The notes: generated from the sequence alone by a model not told the origin. DNA of 30,895 nucleotides from a bacterium (GCA_029210545.1 JARGFV010000021.1:1-30895), one strand, 5' to 3'; numbered from the stretch's first letter, positions 6,609-13,869 are shown. Made by a program: numbers and translations.

Positions 6609-7352
6609 CTACCGTCGTCTTCCCCTCGGCCTCCTCGGACCGGGACGGACAGTGACGCTCCCGTCCTGACGGGAACCGCCCTCACCCTGGCTTTTCGAGT
6701 CTGTCACCTGCCCGAGGCTCTCCTTCTGGAACCTGAGGCCTTCTTTCTGCTTTTCGAGCCAGTCGTCGGTCTTCCCGCCGCCCGGTTCCTTCCCCGCGAA
6801 TTTTTCTTTTCCCCTGGGTCCCTTACCCGGCTTGGCCCGGCTGTCGCTCCTGGCGCGGTCCTCGGAAGGACGGGTCCCTTCCCGGGCCATGCTGTCATCC
6901 CCGGAGGGAGCACCCGACCGGACCAGCAGGAAGATCCCGACAAGGACGAGAAACACCCCGGCGCCCGAGTACAGGGTTTCCGGCCCGGCCAGGTCGGCCG
7001 CCATTACCCTGCCCATGAACGCCAGGGGCAGGATGACGGCGACGAAAGTCAGGACCTTGACCCTGAACTGGAAAAGGTTCCTCACCTGCATCCACTGTGG
7101 GACCGGCGGTTCGGCAACGAACAGGGAGCAGATGGCCGAAGCCAGGAAATAGAGGAAAGCGGCCCGGATGAAGTAGGGAATCACTTCGGCTCCGCTGCCG
7201 GGCCGCATCGTAAAACCGGACCCGGCGGCCAGGCTCACGACCTCCATCACCCCGCGGCCGAGGGAACCGAGGGCCAGAACAGCCAGGGCCAGGGCCGCGA
7301 CCATGAAAAAGTACCTGATGCCTGCGATAAACGAGGTGAAAAGCTGTATCAT
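6609..7352 (-). CDS. UPF0114/YqhA-like membrane protein with long charged tail
   Basis: 247 aa. Residues 1-145 hold about four hydrophobic segments (near 8-30, 60-80, 100-118, 128-145). The stretch from LFVAEPPVPQWMQVRNLFQF through KVLTFVAVILPLAF to LYSGAGVFLVLVGIFLLV fits the UPF0114 (YqhA) pattern of LF..P.W..V.NL..K followed by two membrane helices. The function of that family is not established. Residues 150-247 form a hydrophilic tail rich in K, R, G, E and S, ending PGPRRPRGRRR, which is not part of the family and should lie in the cytoplasm. An AGGAGGG site lies about 10 bases before the ATG. It follows the slipin gene with a 238-base gap containing a dispersed leader motif. Confidence 0.55.
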   Translation of the reverse strand: MIQLFTSFIAGIRYFFMVAALALAVLALGSLGRGVMEVVSLAAGSGFTMRPGSGAEVIPYFIRAAFLYFLASAICSLFVAEPPVPQWMQVRNLFQFRVKVLTFVAVILPLAFMGRVMAADLAGPETLYSGAGVFLVLVGIFLLVRSGAPSGDDSMAREGTRPSEDRARSDSRAKPGKGPRGKEKFAGKEPGGGKTDDWLEKQKEGLRFQKESLGQVTDSKSQGEGGSRQDGSVTVRPGPRRPRGRRR

Positions 7353-7590
7353 TCCGGTGTATCCCTCCTGTAGGTTTAATAGAGCCAGGACTCTGTCGGA
7401 CTATCCGTTTCAGACTCCTGGGTACTATGAGCTATGAACTAAGTTTGACAGGTTCGCAAAAAGTCCAAGCGTAACTTATCGCGAGTCCATCAAGTTTGAA
7501 CCCTTAGCTCGTAGCACCAGGTTCTTGGTTCCCTGCCCTGAGCAAGCCACAGGCCCTGAGCCTGGTCGAAGGGCGGAGCGCGTCGAAAGG
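7353..7590. other. Gap with one copy of the dispersed leader motif
   Basis: No gene is seen. Read on the minus strand, TTGATGGACTCGC and GCGAACCTGTCAA form an imperfect inverted pair around GACTTTTT (about 7446-7492). The rest, near 7530-7590, has CCTGAGC and GGTCGAAGG words typical of interspersed repeats (CCCTGAGCAAGCC, CCTGAGCCTGGTCGAAGG). Confidence 0.4.
7446..7465 (-). repeat. Dispersed leader motif, copy 1
   Basis: Plus-strand form TGACAGGTTCGC followed by AAAAAGTC. The same 20-nt pattern (TGAYA, three to four variable bases, TCKC, AARAAGTC) recurs at 9922-9941, 12525-12544 and 30799-30818. All copies lie upstream of minus-strand genes in the same orientation. This one is about 95 bases before the UPF0114-like gene. 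Confidence 0.6.
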
Positions 7591-8370
7591 TCAGTTCTCT
7601 TCCTTTAAAGACTTTTTGACCATTTTCATGAACCCGCTGAGAAGGTCCATGGGGATGGGGAAGAGGGTCGTAGAGTTGTTCTCCGTGGCGATCTCCCGCA
7701 GGGTCTGCAGGTATCTCAGCTGCAGGGACTGGGGGTTCACGGAGAGGATGTCGGCCGCCTGGGCCAGCTTGTCGGCCGCCTGGAACTCACCTTCGGCAGT
7801 GATGACCTTGGCCCTTCTTTCCCGCTCGGCCTCGGCCTGCTTGGCCATGGCCCTCTGCATCTCCTGCGGGAGGTCGACGTGCTTGATCTCCACGTTGGCC
7901 ACCTTGACCCCCCACGGGTCGGTGGCGGTGTCCAGGATCTCCTGGAGCTGGTGGTTGATCTTCTCCCTCTCGGAAAGCAGGTCGTCGAGTTCGAACTGGC
8001 CCAGGACGCTCCGCAAGGTGGTCTGGGCAAGCTGGCTCGTGGCGTAGAAATAGTCCTCCACTTCCACGATGGCCTTGCCGGGGTCCATGACCCTGAAATA
8101 GACCACCGCATTGACCTTCACCGAAACGTTGTCCTTGGTGATGATGTCCTGGGGCGGCACATCCATGGTCACCAGGCGCAGGCTGACACGGACGGCTTTT
8201 TCGATAAGGACAACAACAATTGTGATCCCGGGCCCCCGGAACCCCGTCAGTCTTCCGAAACGGAACACGACAAGCCTGTCGTATTCGGTGACGATCTTGA
8301 TGCTCGCCAACACCGCCAGGATAACCAGCACAAGGAAAAACAGGACCGGATTAGCAAAAACAATACTCAT
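7591..8370 (-). CDS. Slipin (stomatin/SPFH family membrane protein)
   Basis: 259 aa. Starts [20 protein letters not shown] (one membrane hairpin), then [18 protein letters not shown], the canonical start of a slipin SPFH domain. It continues with [15 protein letters not shown], the coiled region [20 protein letters not shown], and an [14 protein letters not shown]-type end. Slipins form oligomeric membrane scaffolds and are coupled to NfeD proteases; here it lies directly downstream of an NfeD gene, the classical pairing. The ATG at 8370 is preferred over the 23-codon upstream extension because the membrane segment begins right after it and a GGGGGTGAC sequence precedes it. A 93-base gap with a GCGTC/GACGC inverted pair separates it from nfeD. 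Confidence 0.93.
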   Translation of the reverse strand: MSIVFANPVLFFLVLVILAVLASIKIVTEYDRLVVFRFGRLTGFRGPGITIVVVLIEKAVRVSLRLVTMDVPPQDIITKDNVSVKVNAVVYFRVMDPGKAIVEVEDYFYATSQLAQTTLRSVLGQFELDDLLSEREKINHQLQEILDTATDPWGVKVANVEIKHVDLPQEMQRAMAKQAEAERERRAKVITAEGEFQAADKLAQAADILSVNPQSLQLRYLQTLREIATENNSTTLFPIPMDLLSGFMKMVKKSLKEEN

Positions 8371-8463
8371 TGTCACCCCCTGAGTTTTTCGTATGTCCGT
8401 GTGGGCGTGGTGCGTCAATGCTTCAGTTTTCGCTGCCACGCTTCACAGACGCACGCGATTACG

Positions 8464-9921
8464 TTACGTCTCTTCTCTGATCAGCTCAACTTGCAGTTTC
8501 ATCCCCTTGATATCGACAACTCTGATATTAGATCCTTCAGGGGCTTCCCGGTCGCAGACAGCTGACCAGATCTCCCCATGGACCCTGACCTTCCCTTCGG
8601 GAGACAGGTCGGTCGTCGCGACACCTTCCGCACCCGCCATCCCTTCGATCCCCGTAACGGGTTTCCGCTTGTGGGTTCGCATGACCAGCGTCAGCCCGAC
8701 CACAATAAATCCCGCTGAGAATATTGTAGCAGCTAAAATCAGGGATCGGGACAATTGAAGATAGGGGTCAGCGCTTTCAAAAAGCATGACGCTTCCCAGA
8801 AACATCGCGAATGCTCCACCGACGGTGAGCATCCCGTAGGACACCACCTTTACCTCGAGGATGAACAGGATGATCGCCAGCATGATGAACAGCAAGCCGG
8901 CGTAGTTAATGGGAATGACCTGGAAAGAGAAAAAAGCCAGGATGAGGCATATCCCGCCCAGCACCCCGGGCAGGATGACCCCCGGGTTGGCGAGTTCGAA
9001 GAACAGGCCGTAGATCCCCAGCATCATGAGGATGTAGGACACGTTGGGGTCGGCAAGGGCGGCCAGGATCCGGTGACGCCAGCCCATAGGCCGCTCCACG
9101 ACCCGGGCCCGGGCAAGGGCAAGGGTGATCTCTTCGCCCGCAACGGTGACCACCCGCCCCTCCATTGCCTCGAGGAGTTCATCCATATCCTCGGCGACCA
9201 GGTCGATGACGTTGAGCTTGAGAGCCTCGTTCTCGGTCACCGAAACGCTCTCACGCACTGCCCGCTCGGCCCAGTCCGCGTTGCGGCCATGTCTTTCGGC
9301 GATGGACCGGACAAAAGCCACCGTGTCGTTGAGGACCTTTTGCCCCATGACATCGGTGTCACCCGAAGCCGGCGCTCCGGACTCCGGTTCCGATTTCTGT
9401 TCTTCCCCGTTTCCCCGTTTCCCCGCTTCCTGGCCTTGCTCCCCCTCCCCCTCTCGCCCACTCTCCCCCTCGGGTTTTTCCTTTTTCCCCCCAAACGGAC
9501 TCCCCCCCCCGATGTTCACGGGGTGAGCGGCCCCGATGTTGGTCCCGGGAGCCATGGCAGCCACGTGAGCCGCCATAGTGATAAAAACGCCCGCCGAGGC
9601 CGCGCGGGCCCCCGGAGGAGCGACGTAAACCGCCACCGGGATCTCGGCAGCGAAAAGGGCCTTCACGATCTGCCTGGTGGAGGTCATGAGCCCCCCCGGC
9701 GTATCGAGCCGCAGGACCAGCAGCCCGGCACCTTCCCCGGCGGCAGCCGCAAGCTGTTTCTCAATGTAATCGGCGCTCACCGGGCTTATGGGTCCGTCCA
9801 CGGTGATCTGTACCACAACGGGAGCCGGTTCGGTTTCGTCCGCCGATCCGGAGATGGCTCCGCCAGACATCGAAACAGACACCCCAAGGGTCATGGATAC
9901 GATCAGCATGAGGCGGGACAT
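8464..9921 (-). CDS. NfeD-type membrane serine protease (NfeD1b, long form)
   Basis: 485 aa. Signal or anchor at 1-26, ClpP-like protease domain about 34-240, four to five membrane helices about 290-420, and a C-terminal OB-fold NfeD domain about 425-485. The nucleophile is probably Ser109 (GARAASAG) and the general base Lys195 (GQKVLNDTVAFV), by analogy with the archaeal PH1510 protease that cleaves stomatin. Between them, residues about 143-190 form a hydrophilic G/E/K/S/P insert, coded partly by three 8-bp DNA units. It forms the stomatin-operon pair with the slipin downstream. Start at 9921: GAGG lies 6 bases upstream and a signal sequence follows; the upstream 45 open codons are basic, low-quality and run through a REP palindrome. 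Confidence 0.93.
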   Translation of the reverse strand: MSRLMLIVSMTLGVSVSMSGGAISGSADETEPAPVVVQITVDGPISPVSADYIEKQLAAAAGEGAGLLVLRLDTPGGLMTSTRQIVKALFAAEIPVAVYVAPPGARAASAGVFITMAAHVAAMAPGTNIGAAHPVNIGGGSPFGGKKEKPEGESGREGEGEQGQEAGKRGNGEEQKSEPESGAPASGDTDVMGQKVLNDTVAFVRSIAERHGRNADWAERAVRESVSVTENEALKLNVIDLVAEDMDELLEAMEGRVVTVAGEEITLALARARVVERPMGWRHRILAALADPNVSYILMMLGIYGLFFELANPGVILPGVLGGICLILAFFSFQVIPINYAGLLFIMLAIILFILEVKVVSYGMLTVGGAFAMFLGSVMLFESADPYLQLSRSLILAATIFSAGFIVVGLTLVMRTHKRKPVTGIEGMAGAEGVATTDLSPEGKVRVHGEIWSAVCDREAPEGSNIRVVDIKGMKLQVELIREET

Positions 9922-9941
9922 TGATAACCTCGCAAAAAGTC
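9922..9941 (-). repeat. Dispersed leader motif, copy 2
   Basis: Directly abuts the nfeD start codon. The GAGG that serves as its ribosome-binding site lies inside the motif (minus strand GACTTTTTGCGAGG, then TTATCA, then ATG). Confidence 0.65.
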
Positions 9942-9974
9942 TCCTGTAGAGTTTCCGGGAGCCATTTGGCAATT

Positions 9975-10001
9975 GGCGGTCACGCCGTCGGCGTGACCGC
10001 C
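9975..10001. repeat. Perfect 27-nt palindrome containing REP-like copy 2
   Basis: 13-bp perfect arms GGCGGTCACGCCG and CGGCGTGACCGCC around a single T. The core 9980-9996 is TCACGCC-GTC-GGCGTGA. It lies in the 134-base gap between the zinc-ribbon gene and nfeD. With no T-run, termination is unlikely; an RNA-end-protecting or protein-binding REP role is possible. Confidence 0.75.
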
Positions 10002-10055
10002 CGCCAGGATGGAGTCCAGGCAAATTTCTCAATATTGAGTCCATCAGATTACCCA

Positions 10056-11369
10056 TCAGATCTCGACTCCCAGGGTGGAGATCGGAACCGCAAGGCCCTT
10101 GAACGGCTCCACCAGGTCCGGCCCCCTGCGGTGGAAGGGGACCAGGACCAGGGACTGGCTGGTTCCTTTCCTGTTAAAAAGTTCCCGGGGCCCTGTCCCG
10201 GCCACCACATCGGCCATCTCGTCCGCCCCTTCCGGCGGCAGAGCGACCGGGAGGGTCCGCAGCCCCAACCGGCTTTCGTAGGGGATCGGTTCCGCCGGGA
10301 AATCGGCATGATAATACCGGGCTGTCAGGTTGTAAAGGAGCCTCGGTGACCGGACCGAAAAGGCGGGAACGTAGAGGTGCCGGTCTTCTCCCTGTCGTTT
10401 CCAGAAGGGGAGAAAGGTCGTCGCCGCGTCCCGGGCCGGCCGGTTGTTGCCCGCCCACATGCACTCTCTTTCCCGAAGCCTCCCGCCGGCTGCCTCCCAG
10501 CCCCTTGCGCAGGACCTGCAGAACCTCAGGTGGGCACCGGGATCGTCATCCAGGTCGCCGCCGCACTCGGGACAGATAAGGGGCGCCAGTTTCAGGCGGG
10601 TCTCACCCGGAGAACGGCTCTCCTTGAGGTCGAGGTTGTCCAGGAGGGTCTCCATCTCCTCGTGTCTGATCTGCCTGATCAGCGACCCGCCCACCGCGTC
10701 GATGAGCATAAGGCGGATCTGGCGCCCTTCCCGGATCTCTACAAGGGAGAGGGGAAAAAAAAGGATAGAGCTTTGTTCCCACAGCCGGAACCTCTTCTCC
10801 CGGGTGATCTTGAACCCCGGATCCTGCATCCCGTCGAAGAAATCCGCTTCCATCTTCCGGCTGTGCTTTTCCCTTTCCCTCTGGATAGGGGCGAAGGGGA
10901 TCTTGCCGGCGTTTTCCCGGGTGGCCAGGTACAGGTGAAGGGACTGGACACGGTAGCCTGGAGAGAAAAGACCGGGGGAAAGATCCTCGTGGGCCGGCCT
11001 CATGAGATCGAGGTCGCGAGTCTGGAGCTTTTCAACAACCCCCGGATCTCCTTCCAGGACCGTCCTGTGCCCCTGAAGCCACCTGATGGCGTGACCCGTC
11101 GTTCTGTAGAAGGGGCAATAAAAGGGCATGACTGACCGGAGCAGCGGCGGTTTCCACCCGTTCTTCATGGCGATCCGGGTGACGTGGTGGGCGGTCTCCT
11201 GCACGCTGATCTTCGGCTTGATGAGAAAACTCAGCCAGGCGGAGCGGGCGCCCATGATCATCAGTCCCGCACCGCAGTAGCGGCAGCGCGTTCCGGTGGC
11301 CTGCTGGTCGAAGGTGACTTCGCCGCCGCACTGGGGACAATGATGGCTGACGTAACAGGAAAGGTTCAC
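10056..11369 (-). CDS. Zinc-ribbon protein, partner of the SPFH protein
   Basis: 437 aa. An N-terminal zinc ribbon has Cys11, Cys14, Cys29 and Cys32 (CPQC, then CRYC). A second ribbon lies near 265-290 (CPECGGDL, then CRSCARGW). The long segments between show no membrane helices and no enzyme motif that I recognise; KPKISVQETAHHV and MPFYCPFYRTTG are notable conserved-looking pieces. It begins 15 bases after the SPFH gene's stop, in the same frame, with a GTG start and only a distant AGGA as ribosome-binding site. In Bacillus subtilis ydjFGHI, a zinc-ribbon protein also accompanies a zinc-ribbon SPFH protein; the similarity here is of arrangement, not shown homology. Confidence 0.75.
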   Translation of the reverse strand: MNLSCYVSHHCPQCGGEVTFDQQATGTRCRYCGAGLMIMGARSAWLSFLIKPKISVQETAHHVTRIAMKNGWKPPLLRSVMPFYCPFYRTTGHAIRWLQGHRTVLEGDPGVVEKLQTRDLDLMRPAHEDLSPGLFSPGYRVQSLHLYLATRENAGKIPFAPIQREREKHSRKMEADFFDGMQDPGFKITREKRFRLWEQSSILFFPLSLVEIREGRQIRLMLIDAVGGSLIRQIRHEEMETLLDNLDLKESRSPGETRLKLAPLICPECGGDLDDDPGAHLRFCRSCARGWEAAGGRLRERECMWAGNNRPARDAATTFLPFWKRQGEDRHLYVPAFSVRSPRLLYNLTARYYHADFPAEPIPYESRLGLRTLPVALPPEGADEMADVVAGTGPRELFNRKGTSQSLVLVPFHRRGPDLVEPFKGLAVPISTLGVEI

Positions 11370-11384
11370 TGGACCGGGGCGGTC

Positions 11385-12509
11385 CTACTCGATCTTCTCG
11401 CCGCAATGAAGGCAGTACCTTGCCCCCTGGGGGACCTTGTTGCCGCATTTCGAGCAGACCGGTGTTTTTTTTTTGACCTCCTGGCCGCACTGATGGCAGA
11501 AACGGGCATCCGCTGGCAGGTCCTGGCTGCAGCCGCCGCATACCTGGCCCCGGACAACGGGTGTGCCGCAGCGGAAACAGAACCTGGCGTCACCGGGAAG
11601 GGCGGCCTTGCACTGGGGACATGGGTCACCCGCGGATACTGCTGTCTTTCCCGCACCCTCCAGGGTAGACCTTAAAAAGGCGGGCACCATCATCCCTAAC
11701 CCGGCGCCAAGTCCCAACCCCATCCCGGACTCCGCGGCGCCGCCTCCCCCGCCTTCCCCTTGCCCCGCATCGCCCATGAACTGGGCGGCCTTGAACCTGA
11801 GGTAATCCCCTTCGCCGACTGCTGTCATGCTGCCGCGCTCGTCGATAATCTTCTGGACGTCGTCCGGAGGGGTTATGGACTGGATGATGAGGTCGCGCAG
11901 TTCGATACCATACTTGAGAAACTCATCCCTGATCCTGGCTTTGGCTGCGGCGCCCAGCTCTTCGTAGACCTGCGCGAGGTCGAGGATCGACTCCAGGTTC
12001 TCTCCCAGAAGGTCGTTGAGGCGGGAGATGATGACCGCCCGCAGATAGTCTGAGATCTCGTCAGTGGTGTAGATCCCCTGGGTCCCCACCAGCACATTGA
12101 CGAACAGCATGGGCTGGACGACCCTGATGGTGTAGTTGCCGTGGGCCCTGAGCCGCACCATACCCAGGTCCTTGTCCCGGAAAGCAACGGGGTCCCGGGT
12201 GCCCCAGGTCAGGTTCGTGAAGGTCTTCATGGAGACGTAATAGACCGCTACCCTGAAGGGGCTCTTGAAGTTGAAGGGAAGGCTCAGGGCCTTGGTCAGG
12301 AGAGGCAGGTTCTGGGTGGTGAGGGTGTGCCGCCCGGGTCCCAGGACATCCAGCGCCCGGCCGTCCCGGAAGAACACGGCCGTCTGGTTCTCGTTAACGA
12401 CCAGCTGGGCACCGAACTTGATATCACCGGTCCCGTCGACGGGGATCCGGTGGACCATGTCCTTCCCTACGTTATCGACCCATTCGAGAACCTCGATGAA
12501 CTGGCTCAC
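11385..12509 (-). CDS. YdjI-like SPFH-domain protein with three C-terminal zinc ribbons
   Basis: 374 aa. An N-terminal SPFH/Band-7 domain (about 10-240) with FIEVLEWVDN, FGAQLVVNENQTAVFFRDG and LGPGRHTLTTQNLPLL, which is the style of the YdjI or 'virion core' SPFH family, not of slipin. Then comes a glycine-rich linker (about 248-280), followed by six CxxC pairs forming three zinc ribbons (CPQC/CFRC, CGGC/CHQC, CSKC/CLHC; about 297-374). There is no membrane helix at the N-terminus, so it probably works as a soluble or peripheral scaffold. The GTG start has AGGAG 8 bases upstream. It heads the downstream half of the block; a structured repeat separates it from the two helical-protein genes. 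Confidence 0.9.
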   Translation of the reverse strand: MSQFIEVLEWVDNVGKDMVHRIPVDGTGDIKFGAQLVVNENQTAVFFRDGRALDVLGPGRHTLTTQNLPLLTKALSLPFNFKSPFRVAVYYVSMKTFTNLTWGTRDPVAFRDKDLGMVRLRAHGNYTIRVVQPMLFVNVLVGTQGIYTTDEISDYLRAVIISRLNDLLGENLESILDLAQVYEELGAAAKARIRDEFLKYGIELRDLIIQSITPPDDVQKIIDERGSMTAVGEGDYLRFKAAQFMGDAGQGEGGGGGAAESGMGLGLGAGLGMMVPAFLRSTLEGAGKTAVSAGDPCPQCKAALPGDARFCFRCGTPVVRGQVCGGCSQDLPADARFCHQCGQEVKKKTPVCSKCGNKVPQGARYCLHCGEKIE

Positions 12510-12524
12510 TTGGTTGTCTCCTAT

Positions 12525-12634
12525 TGATAGGGTCGCAAGAAGTCCTGGCGGGACTTCCCGCTCAACGGAAATCGAAAAGTGTGATTTTCGCTTTCCTCAC
12601 GGATAAGTGACACCATCGACCAGTCACTTATCCG
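12525..12634 (-). repeat. Structured leader repeat, copy 3 (motif plus hairpins)
   Basis: Begins with the 20-nt motif (12525-12544). Then follow AAGTCC/GGGACTT, a 12-position stem 12567-12578 with 12585-12596 (one mismatch, 6-base loop), and a perfect 12-bp stem CGGATAAGTGAC / GTCACTTATCCG (12600-12611, 12623-12634). A small GCACC/GGTGC stem follows at 12636-12652. It lies in the leader of the SPFH gene and aligns with the copy at 30799-30895. Confidence 0.65.
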
Positions 12635-12662
12635 GGCACCGCTCACAGGTGCGTTGATGATT

Positions 12663-13166
12663 CTAACCGTTTTCTTCCATGCTCTTTCTTCGCCCGTCGA
12701 ATATCTCTGCCAACCGGTCCAGGGCCTGTTCGAGATCACCTGTCCAATCCTGCCCGGTGCCGACGGCCTCCACCTGTCCTACGCACCCTGCCAGTCCTAC
12801 CGATGTTTCCAGAAGGAGGAGATCCACCTCGTAGAGGCGCTCCAGGTCCTCCAGGGTGATCCCCGTCCGGTCGAACCACCCGGCATATCCGGAGGGGGCA
12901 TACCGGATCTCGTCCTCCATCCGCTCAAGCCTGGTGACGATCCTCTCCAGGTTGCCGATGGCCCTCAGGTTTCTCATCCCGCCCGACCTGGACAGGTCGT
13001 TCATGGAGTCGGCAAGCCCGGCCCTGCACCGTGACACCTCGGCGGCGGCTTTTTCCCGGACGGCGAGGTCGGCGGCGCGACGGTTCTCCCTGTCCTGGTA
13101 CCCGGCGATCCCCGGGATGATGCGTGTGATCTTTTCCAGGAGGGCTCCCACTTTCGGTTTTGTCAT
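12663..13166 (-). CDS. Small helical protein of unknown function in the SPFH cluster
   Basis: 167 aa. Starts MTKPKVGALLEKITRIIPG, then IAGYQDRENRRAADLAVREK, a long helix-rich centre (NLERIVTRLERMEDEIRYAP), then SGYAGWFDRTGITLEDLERL and LYEVDLLLLE. No signal peptide or membrane segment. The 'GY..rEnrR.aD..vRe' start and 'ir.aP.GYaG.Fd...i..edLe.LYe.D' centre resemble unnamed proteins that I associate with SPFH/zinc-ribbon neighbourhoods; this is a memory-based link. It overlaps the upstream gene by 4 bases (ATGA), so the two are translationally coupled. A GGAGGAG site precedes the ATG. It is not PspA-like in any motif I can see. Confidence 0.7.
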   Translation of the reverse strand: MTKPKVGALLEKITRIIPGIAGYQDRENRRAADLAVREKAAAEVSRCRAGLADSMNDLSRSGGMRNLRAIGNLERIVTRLERMEDEIRYAPSGYAGWFDRTGITLEDLERLYEVDLLLLETSVGLAGCVGQVEAVGTGQDWTGDLEQALDRLAEIFDGRRKSMEENG

Positions 13167-13720
13167 GGTTTGCTCCTCCGGGAAGGGGCAGCCTTGATCT
13201 TCACCTTGCCCTCCTCGTTCACGACCCGGAAAACCACCTTATCCACACCATACTTTTCCCGGACCATTTTCGTCTGCTGTACAAGAGCTTCACGAAGCCT
13301 GGCCATGTCAGGCCCCTTGCCGTTGCCCACTTTCTGATACTCCCTGCTTAAAGTGGAAACCAGCTTTTCCATCTGGTTGTGTTCCGTTGCGCCGGTTGAG
13401 ACCTCTAACACATCCGCCGGGGCTTCCGGCGCGGAAGACGCACTCCCGCGAATCTGGCGCCGCGGCCGCCTGCCCTCCTCCAGGTCCCTGAGGTTTTTCT
13501 GCCAGTACTGGTGGTAGGTGTTGTAACGGGAGATGACCTGCTGGTTCCTGAACTTCAGGGCAGTGTTGGTGATGGCTATAGAGGACATGGTGCGCACCTC
13601 CCTTGCCACTTTTTCAGCCAGCATTTCAGGCGGCCTGCGTTCAATTCCGGAAAAATACTGTTCGTAGGCAGTCTTGAGCTTGTGAATATCCTGTTCCAGC
13701 CTTCGAATCCTGTTTTCCAT
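13163..13720 (-). CDS. Coiled-coil protein, similar to an MXAN_5187-type C-terminal family
   Basis: 185 aa. Begins MENRIRRLEQDIHKLKTAYE, a coiled coil, then QYFSGIERRPPEMLAEKVAR. A middle region RFNS-like (LKFRNQQVISRYNTYHQYW) and a basic end follow, with VDKVVFRVVNEEGKVKIKA. The pattern 'RIR.LE..i..L...ye.yF.G...PPe.l' matches a small family that I associate with myxobacteria and other Deltaproteobacteria. Its role is unknown. The start at 13720 has GAAGGG 5 bases upstream; the open frame extends 195 codons further but overlaps glmU and repeats, so it was cut. It is the first gene of the minus block, with a good promoter just upstream. Confidence 0.7.
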   Translation of the reverse strand: MENRIRRLEQDIHKLKTAYEQYFSGIERRPPEMLAEKVAREVRTMSSIAITNTALKFRNQQVISRYNTYHQYWQKNLRDLEEGRRPRRQIRGSASSAPEAPADVLEVSTGATEHNQMEKLVSTLSREYQKVGNGKGPDMARLREALVQQTKMVREKYGVDKVVFRVVNEEGKVKIKAAPSRRSKP

Positions 13721-13754
13721 GATCCCTTCCCCGGAAAAATTCCCGTAGTTGGAA

Positions 13755-13783
13755 ATGATAACAGAGGGACCAACTGATTTCAA
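13755..13783 (-). promoter_or_regulatory. Promoter of the minus-strand SPFH block
   Basis: Minus strand TTGAAA (13783-13778), 17-bp spacer, TATCAT (13760-13755): one mismatch from consensus in each box. The -35 box lies inside a perfect 13-bp hairpin (13774-13804). Confidence 0.65.
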
Positions 13784-13804
13784 AGCGAAAAGCTTTGAAA
13801 TCAG
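13774..13804. repeat. Perfect 13-bp inverted repeat over the -35 box
   Basis: CTGATTTCAAAGC, loop GAAAA, GCTTTGAAATCAG. It covers the -35 box of the minus promoter in the divergent gap, so it may be an operator. With no T-run, it is not a terminator. Confidence 0.6.
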
Positions 13805-13869
13805 CCGGCTGGGAACAGGCGGATACCGACAGACAGGCCGCAAGACCCCAGATACCGAGGGGTTCTGAC

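Noticed and set aside
8755-9924. 389-codon plus-strand open frame opposite nfeD
   Set aside because: Rich in H, D, Q, P and G as expected from reading a GC-rich gene backwards; no domain and no ribosome-binding site.
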